DNA of 64,000 bases from the NCBI GenBank assembly GCA_028751875.1, contig CM054165.1:30306078-30370077 (forward strand). The letters are read 5' to 3'. The notes under the pieces are model-generated. The model ran no database searches and was not told the origin of the DNA. It worked only from the letters and a program-made list of their open reading frames with translations. This document shows, in pieces, positions 31,901 to 44,790 of this stretch; the stretch's first letter is position 1, and each line of letters starts with the position of its first letter. The DNA comes from Rapana venosa. Its lineage: Eukaryota; Mollusca; Gastropoda; Neogastropoda; Muricidae. Made by a program: the position numbers and the translations under genes.

Positions 31901-32450
31901 CAGTTCTCTCAGGGGTTGAAAAACTCCTTTGAATTTTTGGGTTTTTTGAACGTTGACAAATATGTCTTTCATGCCAAGACATCTTTGTGGGGACTTCTTT
32001 GTTCTGGGGATTGGGCTTTGTCTGGTTGCCTTTTTTTTTTGGGGGGGGTCGGGGCATACCCTGTTTTTGGGGAATAAAATTTTCCCAAAAAAAAAGGGGT
32101 TCCCCTTTCTCTGTGTTTTGTAAATTTTGTTTAAAAAAAAAACGAGTCCACACTTTTTGGGCTCTTTCCCAATGGAAATCTGGGTTTTGTCATCATGCCC
32201 CTGCACACCCTTGCCATGCCCACACACCAACAATCCCTGTGTTTGTGTAAACATGGGAAAGGTTTCTTCCATTTCTAGGGCCCATTCTTTCCCGGGAAGA
32301 TATCTCGGGAAAACACGCAGTCCAAAAGGGGGGTTGTTTCGGGGCAATAAAAACCAAAGGGAAATTTGGAATGGGTCAGCAGTTGGCGGGGATAATCAAA
32401 ATGGCCCTGCCCAATACCCAATCTTGGCATTCAGTTTTGAGGGAAAACTG
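28950..32450 (-). pseudogene. CR1-group (Rex1/L2-like) LINE, error-rich
   Basis: Three minus-strand anchors lie in the right order. N-I-N-K-S-P-G-P at about 31,371-31,406 is the start of the RT domain. L-F-T-D-F-G-S-I-F-D-T-M-Q-P at 30,962-31,004 is the RT block with the F-x-D-F-x-x-x-F-x-T motif. L-G-T-V-F-D-H-K-L-K-L-D-V at about 30,009-30,050 is the block after the catalytic region. The spacing of about 0.4 kb and 0.95 kb suits a CR1-type RT. An endonuclease to the right (to about 32.4 kb) is only suspected. All frames are broken by homopolymer noise. Confidence 0.6.
30320..30510 (+). mobile_element. SINE with a fourth tRNA-like head (type C), inside the CR1-like LINE
   Basis: TTTGGTCTAGAGGGG (box A-like) and GCGTGGTTCGTACCC (box B-like) are about 60 bases apart. 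A body piece with GGGAAATGAGACGATAAA follows, which recalls the GATGAGACTATAAA of the type A body. Error-rich. Confidence 0.5.
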
Positions 32451-33446
32451 ATGATTCAGTGATTTTGGGGTTGATTTCCTGCCGAGAAAGAATGGGGGTG
32501 GGGACCCTGTTTTAAAAAAGCGGGGGTTGAGTTTTCTGGGGATCTTTTCGATGTGGGGGAAAAACCATCTTTTTTAAATTGAGTATCCAAAAGGCCCTGG
32601 AGAACTTTGGGTTTGTGTGCTTTTTTGCCCCTTAAACGTGGACTCCTTGTTTTTCAAGAAAAATTTTCCCCAGCTCTGCTTTTAGTGTTCTTCAAGGTGC
32701 ACGAGCATTTTTTGGGGGGGTAGATGGGGGTTCACTCCGGGATGATGTTTTTGGCGGGGCTGTTTCCGGGAAAGGGCCCCCAAAGGGGTTTAAAAAGGTC
32801 TGGGTACCCCTTTTTTTTGGCTTCCAATTAATGAAATTTTGTGCTGTGCTGATTTGGGTTGTAGTTAATTGTCACCAGCTTTAATTTTACAAAGGGGTTT
32901 AAAAGATGTTGCACGGGCCCTTAAAGTTGCCCACTTTGAACTTAAATTTTGTTGGTCTCTCTTTTAAATTGGCTGAGTTCAAGTTTTAGGTTTCCCAGGG
33001 AAAAAAGGGAATTTTTTGCGGGTTGTTGTTGTCAGTTTTGTGTTTTTGGGACGGGGCGCAGAAAACTTTGGATGGTTTTGCTCCCCATACGATTTGGTTT
33101 GCCCTTTTTGGGTTTGGGGTGTTTCCAAAATTCCCCAGTTTTCAATTTTAAACTTGGGTGATGCTTGCCTCCCTTTTCCCTGGAGCCACAACGCCATTGC
33201 TGTGAAAGTTCACTGCAGACACTGGAAATGAAAGATTGCAGCATGGGGGTTGTATGGTAAAAACTCTTTGATGCCATAACGAATGCTCTTTTTTCCCTTT
33301 TGGGGTGGGGCCTTTTGCTCCCTTTGGGTTTGGGTGTACCAGCCGGGTCTTCTTTTTCTTGCGACATGCCCTTCACCTTTGCCCCTTTTTTCCCACTGGG
33401 GACAGGGGGTGTTTTTGTGTGTGTGTTTTTGGTGTGTGTGTTGTGG

Positions 33447-33505
<59 letters not shown>

Positions 33506-35354
33506 TTTTTGGGGGGTGGGTGTATGTGTTTTGAAGTATCTTTTGGGGGAAATATTTTCTTTTAATTTATTTTTTCTCTTTTAAGGCAGCTTTAATAGGC
33601 CCCCAAAAACAAAAAATATGCTTGAAAAGGGTTACGACATTCGGGAAGTTTGAAAGTTTCTTGCGGTAAAGTACTCCAGGGGTGGTGTTCAATCACTGCC
33701 GGGACATTGACAAAGACTCTTCAGGAGCTAAAAACATGTCGGGAAAATTTGTGGAGAAGGGGCTTTTGGTTCCCTGAGTTTTTTTCCCTTGGTGCATTTT
33801 GTCCACAACCCTATTTTTGGTCAAGTGGGAAATTGTATCCCCAGTGTACCCCAAAAAGTGGCTTTTTCCCTCTTTTTTGTTTGCTCTTCCCTGTCCCAGC
33901 TCTAGGGTTTGTCTGGCCTTTGTTGTCTGTCTAAAAATTTTCCTTTTTTTTCAAAAAATTTCTAGAAAAGTTTTTTCTAAAGGCCCCTAATAGTCATTTC
34001 ATTCCAAATGAACTTCCTCATTTCAATCTGTAAATTCCCCCAAACACCTAAAACCCCCTAGCCCACACTTTAGATACCCCTCTACTCGCTTTGACACGGG
34101 AAAAAAAATCTCCCCCTTAAAACCTTCTTGGGCTTTTTTGCAGCCTTCGGGAAAAATAGATCACTAAATTTTTTTGTCTCGCCCAAACTACATTGGGTAT
34201 TAATGGCACAGCCCCCCATTTGGTTTAGTTATACACAGAAAGATTCCAGAAAATTTTTGTAAAAAAAATTAAGTTAAAAAACCCGTCAAAAAAATGGAAA
34301 GTAGAGTCCCCAAGGTCAGTTCGGGGGCCCCCTTCTCTTCAATCTTTATATGCTTTTTCTATAAAATTTTTAAAAAACCCCCATCATATTGATAATTTAT
34401 TTTAAAAGCCCGGGTGTTACTCAGTTCAATGCAGTGATTTCCCCAGTTCAATGCAAATGTACTTTTTTTAAAAAAAACCCTTTCCCCCCTGACAAATATG
34501 TCCCACGCCTTTAAAAATTTTAAAACTGGAGGGTCAGAACAAGTTTTCAAAATTAATGCTGATTTAAAACCCAAAAACCCTGCCACAGGAAAAGAACAAA
34601 AAACTTTCCTCCTCGCAACTTTTTTTATTGAAAAATTTGGGAAATGTCAGTTCCTTTTTGGGCCCAAATCTGGGAAAGTATTTTTGGTGTTGTTTGGCAA
34701 AACCTTTCTATGAAAAAAAATTAAACCCCAGAAACCCGCCAGGGCTTGCTTTCTATTTTAATTACGAGGGGTCTTTCCAAGGGCCCAACTTTTCCCGTTG
34801 TCACAAACTCTCTTCTTTCATGTTTAGGGTATTGTTTTCTCTTTTGGTTTGGCCCCTTTTCCCGATCCCATCCACTCTCTTCAAAGCATTTCAAAAAATC
34901 TGCAGCTCGAATTTGGGGCCCAAAAAAGAAACAATTGAATTTCATCCCCTCCTCTCCCGTGATTTTCTTTCGTGGCTGCTATTCACAGAGACTGAAGTAT
35001 AAGAAAAGCCATATGTTTTTAAATGTTTTCACAAAAATGGGACCCTTTATCTCTGTAACTGTCTTCCCCTGTATACTCCAAAACCCCTTCCCTTTCGCTC
35101 GCTGCAGGGTACTTTGTGCTTCGAAAAACCCCGATTCAAACAAAAACCCCTGTTGGCCGTCACTTTTTCTGTTTCTGGTTCATCCCCCCCCTGGAAAGAA
35201 CTCCCCTTTCACTTTGCCCAAAAAATTTATTGATACTTTAAATCCCCCCTCAAAAAGCACTTATTTCCTACTGACACTTTTATTCATATCTGTTCCCAGT
35301 TTCAACAGGGATCCTTCACCTCCTTCATAAACCCGTAAGTGTGGGGTTTTGAAA

Positions 35355-35386
<32 letters not shown>

Positions 35387-35541
35387 GTTGGGGTGTGTGT
35401 GTGGTGTGTGTGTTTTTGTGAAAAAAACTTGAAAATATTTTTATGTTATTTTAGGGAAAGTTAATGCGCGTTAAAAGATTTGAGTGCAAGCGGGTTTTTT
35501 ATTTGTTTGTTTTAACAAAATTCAGGTACATTTAAAATTCC

Positions 35542-35578
<37 letters not shown>

Positions 35579-37220
35579 TTTTATTATTTTAAATTAAATT
35601 TTTTTATCATTTTTATTATTTTTATTTGCTTTGACTGACCCCCTTGGCTGGATAAAACCCTTTTGGTCTCACTTGCATCCTTTTTGGGGGATCATACAGA
35701 GGGCGAGAAGACAGACGACAGGCACTGAAAGAAAAGAGAGATTCAGGCAGAGAAAAAAAATTTCAGAGGGCCATAGTTTGAAAAATCACCTTACATTTTT
35801 GTGCAAAAAAAAGGGGGCAAGAATGGAAAATTTTAATGCTCTTATCCTTTAAATTTAAATTTTATGTGCAGCCAAAGAAGGGGGGCAACAAAAACTGTCC
35901 CCACCCAAATTTTAAACAGCTTTTTTAGTCATCCCCATGAACTCAGCCCTTTTTTGCCCAAGGGGGTTGAAAATCTTTGAAACCAAAAAACCAAACCCCC
36001 CACGACCCTTTATAAGGTCTGTGGGGCAGGGGTGTGGGCAGCAGGGGAAATTTTGCCCGAGTTTCAGAAAAGGGAGGGAGGGGGGTTTTACGGGGTGTGC
36101 CAAAAGGTTCCACCCGGGTTTTGCAAAATTTCTTTGGAGGTTGGGCCCCGGGAAAGTTTTGCCAGGTTTTTGACTGCAGAGATTGGCCTGTTTTTGTGAT
36201 TTGGGCAATGGGAAACTTTGGGGATAGTTTTTCGTTTAATCATATCCCACAATGTATTGTAGTGGCCCATTGCTGAATTTCATTCCATTTCCAGGGGAAA
36301 GGGTGGTGTGCCTTTTGGGATGTTTAAAAATCCCTTGGTAACATTTATACTGAAATAACACCCAAAAAGTAAAAATTCAGTGATAAGATTCATTCTCCAA
36401 AAGGTTTTAAAGTGTCTTTTTTCCGAGGCTTACCCCACACTCAATTTTAAAGGGCAACTAAATGTGACTCCCTTTTAAAAGTTTTTTCCCTTAATGTTCA
36501 GCAGAGTAAAAGTCCTTTTTCTGGGGTTCTTGTCTGTTTAAAAATGTATACCAAAAACCCAAAAAACTTTTGACAAAAAGGTTGTACAAAATAACCGCCC
36601 AAAAGTTTTTCACCAGCGTCTTTGTTGAGACCTCAACCCCCCTTCAGATGGACTTACGTTTCTGCCCGGTCTCATTAAATTTTCTTAAACTTACTTTGCC
36701 CGGGCTCTCTGGCTATAGCAAAACCCGACAAGTTACCCGTGGGTTTTTTTAACTGCTCAGTAGAACATTACTCTCAATTTCCGGCCCTCACCTGGATCAC
36801 AAACGAAACCAGGGAAAGTGAGGATGGGGGTTTATGAGACGAAAAACGCCCCCCCGTATGGGCCTGGGTGTCAGGGGCAGACAAATACAAGGGGAACAAA
36901 TGTCTGGGTTTTTGCCTTGGGACACCCGTTTATACATTAAGTCAGAAGTTTTGTCTACAGGTGGGAAAAGGAATGGGGGGGGAAAAGTTGGGCCCCCAAT
37001 AAAAAAAAGGGAAAAGAAATTGAAGACTCCCTTTTCTCTTTTTAGAAAAATTTCTTTTGTACCTAGATATTTATACGGGGTTTACCTAAAGGGTGGCAAA
37101 AATCGGGCCCTTTTATGTACAGGAATTTAAAAAATGGTTTTGAGGGCCCCAATGATCTACAATGCAGTCCATGGGGAGACTTTTTATTTAAACACCTTTA
37201 AGGTATCCACCCGGAAATGA
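32451..37220. other. Error-rich sequence, nothing identifiable
   Basis: Long A, C, G and T runs throughout. I find no reliable protein motif. (GT)n at 33,420-33,502 and 35,356-35,418 and (ATT)n at 35,548-35,578 are microsatellites. Open frames here are not trustworthy. Confidence 0.6.
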
Positions 37221-37221
37221 G

Positions 37222-40200
37222 TGGGGTAAATCCTATGGGTGGGGGGCTTTTCAGGGAGGGGATTCCAGCCATTTTACAAGTTTTTTCTTTTCCCTTTTAC
37301 TTCTTCCGCTTCTCTGCTAGGTGTTTTTAATGTGGGACATGAAAGGATTCACAGCAGAATCAAGGGGAACACGAAAATAGCCAGAAAACTCGTTGACTTC
37401 TCCAAATTTTTGAGCACCCCGCCCAGTGGGCCCAAAAGTCCACAAATCCCAATGGGGAAACCCGCACAAAGAAATCGTCATGCCCCAGTGAAACAGTCTG
37501 CCCAGCTATGGGCCCCTATCTCGAGTGCTTTACCCCGTGGGTTTTCATGGCGTTTGGGTTTTTATGGACCCGTAGATAAAAGCCCTTTCACTCAGAAATA
37601 AAAAAAAAAAAAACAAAGTTTTAAACCCCAAAAGGGAAAAGAGAAAGAGTAATACCCTTTCCCTTTAAAACCCCCGTGTTTTAACTGGCAAATTTGGGAA
37701 AGCAGAAACCTGTCTAAACCCTAGAAAATTTCCCGTGCAGGGTCAATGGAAGCGGGGAAACCCTGGCCCCCAAAAACCAGCCAAAAAGAGTCACAGCAAG
37801 CCACTGTTTCCGGGCACTCTGTAAACCCCAAAAGTGTGAAGGGAAAAAGGAGAAAACCCCAAAAAAGGTCCAGTGTTTGGGTGACCCAGGGTGACCCGAG
37901 CTGATCCCTTTACTGGAAAACGGGCCCCAAAAACTCCAGCCACCTTAAAATCACAATGCTTTTCCCTGTGCTGTTGATGGAGAAATGTTTCACGCAAAAT
38001 GCTCATCAAAACTATTCCCATGATCGCAATTTTTAACCCCTCAGAAAATCCCCCATGGTAAAAAAAAATTTTGGGGGGACAAAGACCCTTTAAGCCGCTT
38101 TTAAGGCCATGCTCTTTGCAAAAAAACGTTTCACAGAAAAAGAAGAGTTACCAGTCACTGACCCGGGAGGCTATCAGGGCCCCAGAAAGCCAGGTTTTTG
38201 TCCAGGACTGGAAAAAATCCTTTTCAGGATGACAGAGAAACTTTTTGGAATGGCAAAACACATCGGCCCGAGCTACAAGCAGTATGTTTATAAAAGCGTT
38301 TTTGTTTTTCCCGTGACTAGAGGCCCTAGATGATTGAAGGGGCTTTTGAAAAGGGGCAGGGGGGAAAACTGTTCAAAAAGGGCTTTCCCTCCATGTGTAG
38401 TGCTGTCAAATGTGGATTTTCTGGAAGATTGGGGGGGAATTGTTGGGGTTTTGGGTGTAGAAGTAAAGGGTTTAAATTTCTGCAATCTCATAAACAAAGG
38501 GGGAAGTACTTTTTTTCACAGCCTGTAGGGATGTATATGACAAAACTAAAATTTTGTGAGGGTGCCCTTTCCCTTTAAATAGCTGTATCATCAACGTGGA
38601 TTGACGTCAGGGATTTTTTGACAGAAAACAAAGCCTTTCAGATTGTGTTTAAACTAAAAAGAGAAGTCACGTTGAAGGATTTTCGTTGATTGTCCTGAGG
38701 TCCCGAACCTCAAATTGGACAGCAGGAGAGGAGGGAGGAGAGTCAATGCCCACCTGGCCGAATTTAGATGAAAAAAGGGGGTCATGAGGAGTGACGTCAG
38801 ACAGTGTCATAAACCGAACCTGTTGGATCCAGGAAAAGGAGCTGAGGGGAAATGTGTGGTGGAGAAAAGGGTGTACACACAGAAAGGGGTGCCTTGACCC
38901 GGCCCCCCACCCCCCCAGGAAAAGTTGTGTCCCAGAAAAAATTTTTTTTAAACAGCAGTTTTCACAGGAGGCAGCCGTCCCCACAGATGGTCTTTATGAA
39001 TGCAAAGCATGGAACTCTGCCAACCCGAAAAAAACCCCGGACACCTCAGGGGCCTCCCCATCCCTTTTTTCATCCTGGGGTCCCCGGCAGTAAACATTCC
39101 CTTTTCCCGTGTGTAGACAGGCAGGGGCAGTCGGTGAAATTACTAGGCTCGGTTTTTTTGGTGGGCAGGACGGGGTCTTAGGAATTTCAAAAGGGGGGTA
39201 ATGTAAAAAGTCTGACCGAATCCAAAATTGATAAAAGCTTGAAAAGGAAAGTCAATGCGTTAATTTTACCTGAATAAATTCATCCAGCTGTTTTCATCAG
39301 ATTTTGTCCCGGCAGGGGGGATTGGTTTACGACCTTGTGTAAGAAAAAACCTGACCCCCTGTAAATTTAGGTGTTGAGACACACAGGTTGTTTACACAGA
39401 GTTTTTTCTGTCCCTTGTCCTGACAATCCCGCTTTTGGAAGTCACATATCGTGAAATAGGACAAAGGGGAAATGTTCATCTTGCTTGGAATAAAGGGGGA
39501 ACCCAAAAATGGTTTATGCTAGGATGGATGATCAAAGCCCGAAGGAATTTTTTCCCCGGGGGGGGGGGGGGGGGGGGGGGGGGCAAAGACACAAAAGGGA
39601 TTGTTTATAACTGCAGCCCCTATAGATATCAGGAAACCCAGAAAAAAAGCTGTGTTGTATGGGACCTGTGGCATATTGTCTGTTGTTTTTCTTTGGGGGA
39701 AAAGGGAAAATGTTGCTAATTTTAGGACACCTTCTGGAGTGGAAAGGGTTTTTTCTTTCCCGTTTGGGTTTTCTTTCCCTCAGCTCACAAACTCATCCTT
39801 TACTACTTTCCATTTTTGTTGTCTGATTGAAAGCCTTTGGTTTTTCCCGGTTAAAATTATCAGCATGTCTATTATTTGTTTTTTTTCTCCCATTGGCCTC
39901 CAGAAATTTTTATAAATAAGATGGGTGACTGTTTTTTCATCTAGAATTTCTGCCTATACATAGAAGGTTTTTGGGCAAAGGTTTATTGCCATAGAATCCC
40001 AAAAAAAATGTTGTGTAATTTTTTAAAGGGTGAAAAAGGGGGTTAGGCCAATCAAATGGGGCCCCCTTTGGGAAAAATAAATGTTTTTACCCCTTTTATT
40101 TTCAATATTCGTGCCTATTTCAGATAAATTTTTAAAACCCGGTTTTGAACCCGGTGTTTTTCACACCCTGGACAAAAAAGATAGCACTGACTGCAGGTGC

Positions 40201-40810
40201 CACCAAATCCCTGACATTCAGGGCCCGCGAAGGGGGCAGTGTTCTGTTTTTCCCCCTCCATCTTCACTTGTTTTGTGATTGCAAACCACGGGTGTGGATG
40301 CTGGGGTAGTAGCTGACAGAACAGTTCCCCTGACCCTTTGGGAGCTTTTGCTTTTACGTGTTTTGATGAACAAAAGAAAAAAAAACAGTTTTTAAAATTT
40401 GTTGTTTTTTACAGAGAGCACGGGAAAAACTCTGCAAGAAAAAAATTTGTTGCTTTAAACACATGGGAAATCAGATTGTAGGAACTGTTCTAAAAAAAAG
40501 ACCCGTTGGGCATTTTTTTTCTTTAAAAACTAGTATTTTGCATCATACTCAAAAGGGTGTTTAAAGGTACAAATCGACTTTTCAATACTTTACCCCCGTT
40601 TTCCCCTTTATGCTGACAAAGACAGTATTTTTTTTTGCCGGGGCAGTTACACCTTTTTCAGGGAGTGAAAAAATCAGAGATGCAATGGTTTCTAGCCCCT
40701 GTGTGTTTAAACCCCCTAGTTTTTATGTCATGATGGGCAAAAATTGTTCCCGGGTTTTTTTAATTTCCCGTGCCCACAGTATTTTGTTGCAAACTCAACA
40801 GTCAAAAATA
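37222..40810 (-). pseudogene. GRL101-like receptor, copy 2 (error-rich)
   Basis: Collinear with 15,904-19,310 over its whole length. Recognisable stretches include CCATTTTACAAGTTTT, GGATTCACAGCAGAAT, GTGATTGCAAACCACG and GCTGACAAAGACAGTATTTT. Nearly every frame is broken by run-length changes, and a 26-base G run at 39,558-39,583 sits where copy 1 has ordinary coding sequence. At the copy 1 stop this copy reads through (about 38,615). The breaks cannot be told from read errors, so no claim about function is possible. Confidence 0.8.
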
Positions 40811-41640
40811 ATTTTAAAAACTTAGACAAAATTTCTTACTTTTGGGGAAATTTTAAAATTTGATTGGGGAATTTTTTTGAGGGTAGTTGACAGAGACGAG
40901 GTTTATGTGAGATGCACAAGCTGGAAGAAGTTTTTTACTTTAATGTTTTAGATCATTAGAACAAACCCAAAAGGATTTACTTACCCTTTGTAATTTTTTC
41001 CCTTTTTTATACTGCTTTAGATTAAAAAATTTTAAAAAAAATCATAAAGATTAAAAATTTTGTACTCTCTGGAGTTAAGCATGAAAATTTTTCTGGGATA
41101 GACATTTTAAAAAATGGGAGGGTAAAAGAGTGACAAAAAAAAACAGGGGTTTGGGACCATATCCCCCCCCCTAAACTCGTCAACTTCCGTCATGGGTTTC
41201 CATTTAATCCTCCCCTTCCCGGGGAAGTACGCATTCACATTTTTAAAAAACCATTTCCCCGGGAGTTTCCCTAAACCACGTCAAATGTGGCTTTAAAGTT
41301 GTTTTTTGTTTTTTTTTAAAAATAACGTTCATTCAAATAAAAATTATCCAGACGGGTATGCTGTTAATTCAACGTGTTTCTATTTTTTCTTCCCGATAAA
41401 TGAGACCAATTTAAAAAAATGAAAACCAGTTTTATCTTTTATTCAAAACCCAAAGGTGTTATTAAAAAAATTAAAAACTCCCATGGACACTGCAAATTTT
41501 CGTGATAAATTTCCAAAAAAAAAACAGTCCTTTTAATTTCCCCTTTTTAAAATTTTTTTTCACAAAAACATGGGATTTAAAAACAACCAGGAGCAAAAAA
41601 GGGGACCCCTATGTCTCTTTGCACAAAAATCAAAGACAAG
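40811..41640. other. Receptor 5' flank, copy 2
   Basis: Error-rich counterpart of 19,302-20,107, with no gene seen. Confidence 0.6.
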
Positions 41641-42000
41641 ATCAATGAGGATGGTTTTAAAACCTTTGCCCGCCAAAAAGGGAAACCGGGGTTCTGGGGG
41701 GCGTTTCCCCCCCTCGCCCTTTCTTCTCAGTTTTGGAAAGAAAAATCGAAACTGAAAGTCAAAGTCCTTGGGAGATGGACTATAAAAACCCAGGGGCCCC
41801 CTGTGTGAAGCATGCAGAAAATCCTTTCAACGCACGGACACACCCCACCACACACACACACACACACCACACACACCACCACACACACACCCCACCACAA
41901 ACACCACACCACACCCCACACAACCCGGACAAAAAAACCCGTTCCCCCTTTCGGAAAAGGGGAGGCCTTGTGAGCCGGTAGGGGGCGAATGAAAAAAGTT
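41640..42000 (+). mobile_element. SINE type B with internal (CA)n, copy 2
   Basis: Same insertion as at 20,108-20,440: degraded head, TCAAAGTCCTTGGGAGATGG, a (CA)n array at 41,839-41,925, then the body remainder. Confidence 0.75.
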
Positions 42001-42289
42001 TTTTTAAAAACCCAAAAAAAAGTATGCACACAGGTGGGCGTGTTTAGGGCCCCCATCCCGGAGGTCGGAAAAGCGGCTACCTATATGGTTTGGGTTTCAG
42101 CATTGTTCTGGAACTCCAGAAACGCACGGAACCCCTGTGTATCGGCGATTGCCTTTCCAATGAACCATTTCCCGCGGGGCGTGGGGAGGGGGGGGGGGGG
42201 TTTTATGCCCTGGGGTAAAGGGTTGCCCCCGTTTCTTACTTAAAACCCCGGTTTTCCTCTAGAGTATAAAAACCTAGAGCGGGAAACTC
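42001..42289. other. Spacer, copy of 20,441-20,715
   Basis: Error-rich; G run at 42,185-42,200. No gene. Confidence 0.5.
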
Positions 42290-42640
42290 CCCAAATTTAC
42301 CCGGGCTGACGGATGCCCTTAAAAAACTTCATTTTCTTTGCAAAAAAATTTTTTTTTCTCTTTTGTGAACCCGAGTCCATTTTTTGTCTTCGTATGGAAC
42401 CCCATTGTAGAACCCTTTTGAAAAGGTCTAGCATTTGTCCAAATAGCCTCTTTTAGAGAGGGCTCCCAAAAGTAGCTCCCCTGTTTCAGTATTTCTGAGA
42501 TGATGCACCTTCAAAAAAACAGGAAGAGAAATCCTCAATCCCTGCCTTACCAAGGCAGTTTTCAACCATCTGGCAATTACAACATTTTGGGCCACCAGTC
42601 CATCTGGCCCAATATAGTACAATATCAACCTGTCACATTT
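42290..42640 (-). pseudogene. Tyrosine recombinase fragment, copy 2
   Basis: Counterpart of 20,716-21,050. The clean part (from about 42,500) encodes A-R-W-L-K-T-A-L, but the frame is then lost. The region with the W and Y boxes (42,300-42,480) is error-rich. Confidence 0.6.
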
Positions 42641-42649
42641 ATCTGATCA

Positions 42650-43414
42650 ATAATAAACTATACTTTTTGACATACTCATTAAAACAATTCATGACACACA
42701 ACCCTTTTTCTTGCTCAAAGTCCGCAAACCTTAACTGATCACCCTACCACTTGTACCCTCTGTTTTCCCATTCTCTGTCTGTATAACTGCTGACAAAGCA
42801 CTGCATGTGATGTTAACTTCACTACAACCTTGCCCTAATTCATAAAGGTATGCAAGACATTCTAACACCACATCTATAGACGCACAGGAGGGACTTTTGT
42901 TCCTTTCAGCTCAGAAAACTTTCCATCTTCTGAGGTAAGTAGCATACTGTTTCTGAGCGGTCCCTTTTACATGCTGCACGCATGGTGTCACAAGTTGTGT
43001 AATGATGTTGATGTGTTCGGGTTGCTTCCCTTATAACTCGACTGTAACCAGCTGTAGTTTGGCGTTTTAAGAGAGTGAGGACTGATGTTGTGAGGAAGAC
43101 ACTGTATGTTCTTGGGAGCTCAGAGGACACCTCACCCCCTGCCCACTTTCCTTAGCCTTGTGGGAGGACAGACTGCAGTCTCTCCATCAGGGACACAGGG
43201 CACACCTCTGTGTTTATTAACAAATCCCTGGTTACCCTTATCACGGACTGGTCCGTTACCTGCTTAGGAGGTGGGATAGGGGTGGTGTTTCAGTCTCTGT
43301 GTCCCAGGGGTGCTTATCCACGTGCACACCACATACTTTTGAGGGAGAGGTGTGGGAAGTACCACTAGAGGAACCTGTCTGTTCCCTCATCATTGGGAAT
43401 TCAGTCACAATAGC
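42650..43414. other. Well-read spacer shared with 21,051-21,827
   Basis: Clean sequence, near-identical to the first copy; no gene seen. Confidence 0.6.
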
Positions 43415-43755
43415 TGACGGGATAGCCTTAGTGGTTAGAACATTGCGCTCGCGATCTGACGACCCGGGTTCGATTCCCGTTCAAGAGGGATACTTTCCCC
43501 TGGAGTTAACATCAGTGCAGACTCCACTCTCTCCCAAAAGTCTTTCGGATGAGACTATAAACCGAGGCCCCGTGTGCGAACGCACGTAGAACATCTTGCG
43601 CACACGTTAAATCCTGTTCCGCTGTTCGTAGGAGTAGGCTATTGTGTGCCGGTGGGAACAATGACAGACTTTACAAAACCGCATACACACGGGGACTAGA
43701 AGTAAAAAAAAAGCAAATACGTGCTTATTCCATTATCTTCGATATAGAAGAATAT
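43415..43755 (+). mobile_element. SINE type A, full length, clean copy
   Basis: Box A and box B (GGTTCGATTCC at about 43,468-43,478) are intact. The body includes CGAACGCACGTAGAACATCT and GTAGGAGTAGGCTATTGTGT and ends in ATTCCATTATCTTCGATATA. It is the same insertion as at 21,828 and the best-read example of the family here. Confidence 0.92.
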
Positions 43756-43779
43756 AAGAAAAGAAAGGCTCTACTCAAG

Positions 43780-43843
43780 ATATAGCGCTATACAAATTCC
43801 ATTTATTATCATCATCATTATTATTATTATTATTATTATTACT
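43780..43843. repeat. AGCGC-type repeat end plus (ATT)n
   Basis: ATATAGCGCTATACAAATTC, then (ATC/ATT)n. Many SINE copies here end next to such a tract. Confidence 0.75.
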
Positions 43844-43984
43844 CGCGATGTGTCGCCTGAGCTGCCAGCTTCTATGGGACAATGGCCAAGAAATCTAGAA
43901 CCCAACTCCAACTGGTTAGAGTAGCAAACCACAAGCGGGTCGACTTCAAGGTCGACAGATGACTTGATGACTTGACTTTTTTTA

Positions 43985-44190
43985 TATCGAGGATAATGGA
44001 ATAAGCACTCATGTGCTTTTTTACATCCAGTCCCCGTGTGTATGCGGTTTTGTAAATTTTGTCATCTGTTCCCACCGGCACACAATGGCCTACTCTTTCG
44101 AAAAGCGGAACAGGATTTAACGTGTGCGCAAGATGTTCTGCATGCGTTCGCACACGGGGCCTCGGTTTATAGTCTCATCCGAAGGACAGG
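43985..44190 (-). mobile_element. SINE type A body, inverted, clean copy
   Basis: Starts TATCGAGGATAATGGAATAA and ends TAGTCTCATCCGAAGGA. With the plus-strand SINE at 43,415-43,755 it gives inverted arms of about 200 bp. Confidence 0.9.
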
Positions 44191-44374
44191 ATACAGAGAG
44201 AGAGAGAGACCCTTATTGCTTTGTAAAAAGGGGACCCCTCGCTAGGGACTCTAGGGACCCGAGCACGAGTCTTTGAGGGTGAGGATGCAGGCCCCTGGGT
44301 GCAATATGGGGTGTCCAAGGAAGTCCGCAACCGCAAGGTACCCCAGAAACCAATTTTGAATTAGTTCATCGATT

Positions 44375-44790
44375 AAGATAAAAGAGCACTGACACTAGAC
44401 TTATTGAAATCAAGCTTCCTAACCATCAACAATTGTAAGCAAATAAATATTCTAACTTTCAAAAACAGACTTTATCTAAATAAAGCTCTATTTTGTACAG
44501 AAAGTTGTCAATGGAAATGTACCTCCGAAGATCACCAAAAGCTTCAAAATCAATAAGCATAAGAATAATCATCTACATATATTTCCGGGACCGAGAAATA
44601 ATTTTTACAAAACAAGCTTCTTATAATCAGGTAGTGATTTATGGAACAAGATTCCAACACCTTTAAAATGTATCTAAAAAACAAAAACCAGTTCAAGACA
44701 CAGCTGAAAAGTCAATTAATGCATAAATGCTGAAGAATTGACTTATAAGTCAAATTGTCCATGCTTATATTAAATGCATCAACATTTTTT
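44375..44790 (+). pseudogene. CR1-group LINE C-terminal fragment, clean copy
   Basis: The plus strand reads L-Y-F-V-Q-K-V-V-N-G-N-V-P-P, then H-L-H-I-F-P-G-P-R-N-N-F, Y-K-T-S-F-L, a stop, and S-G-S-D-L-W-N-K-I-P. The tail 'leucine-handle ... S-G ... L-W-N-x-L-P' ends many CR1/Rex1/L2-type LINE proteins. It has two in-frame stops in about 80 codons, so it is dead. The degraded twin is at 22,745-23,135. Confidence 0.78.

Noticed and set aside
22400..42500. Genuinely novel sequence class with extreme runs of A, C, G and T
   Set aside because: Known SINEs, LINEs and the receptor can be traced through it with run-length changes, so poor reads explain it better.
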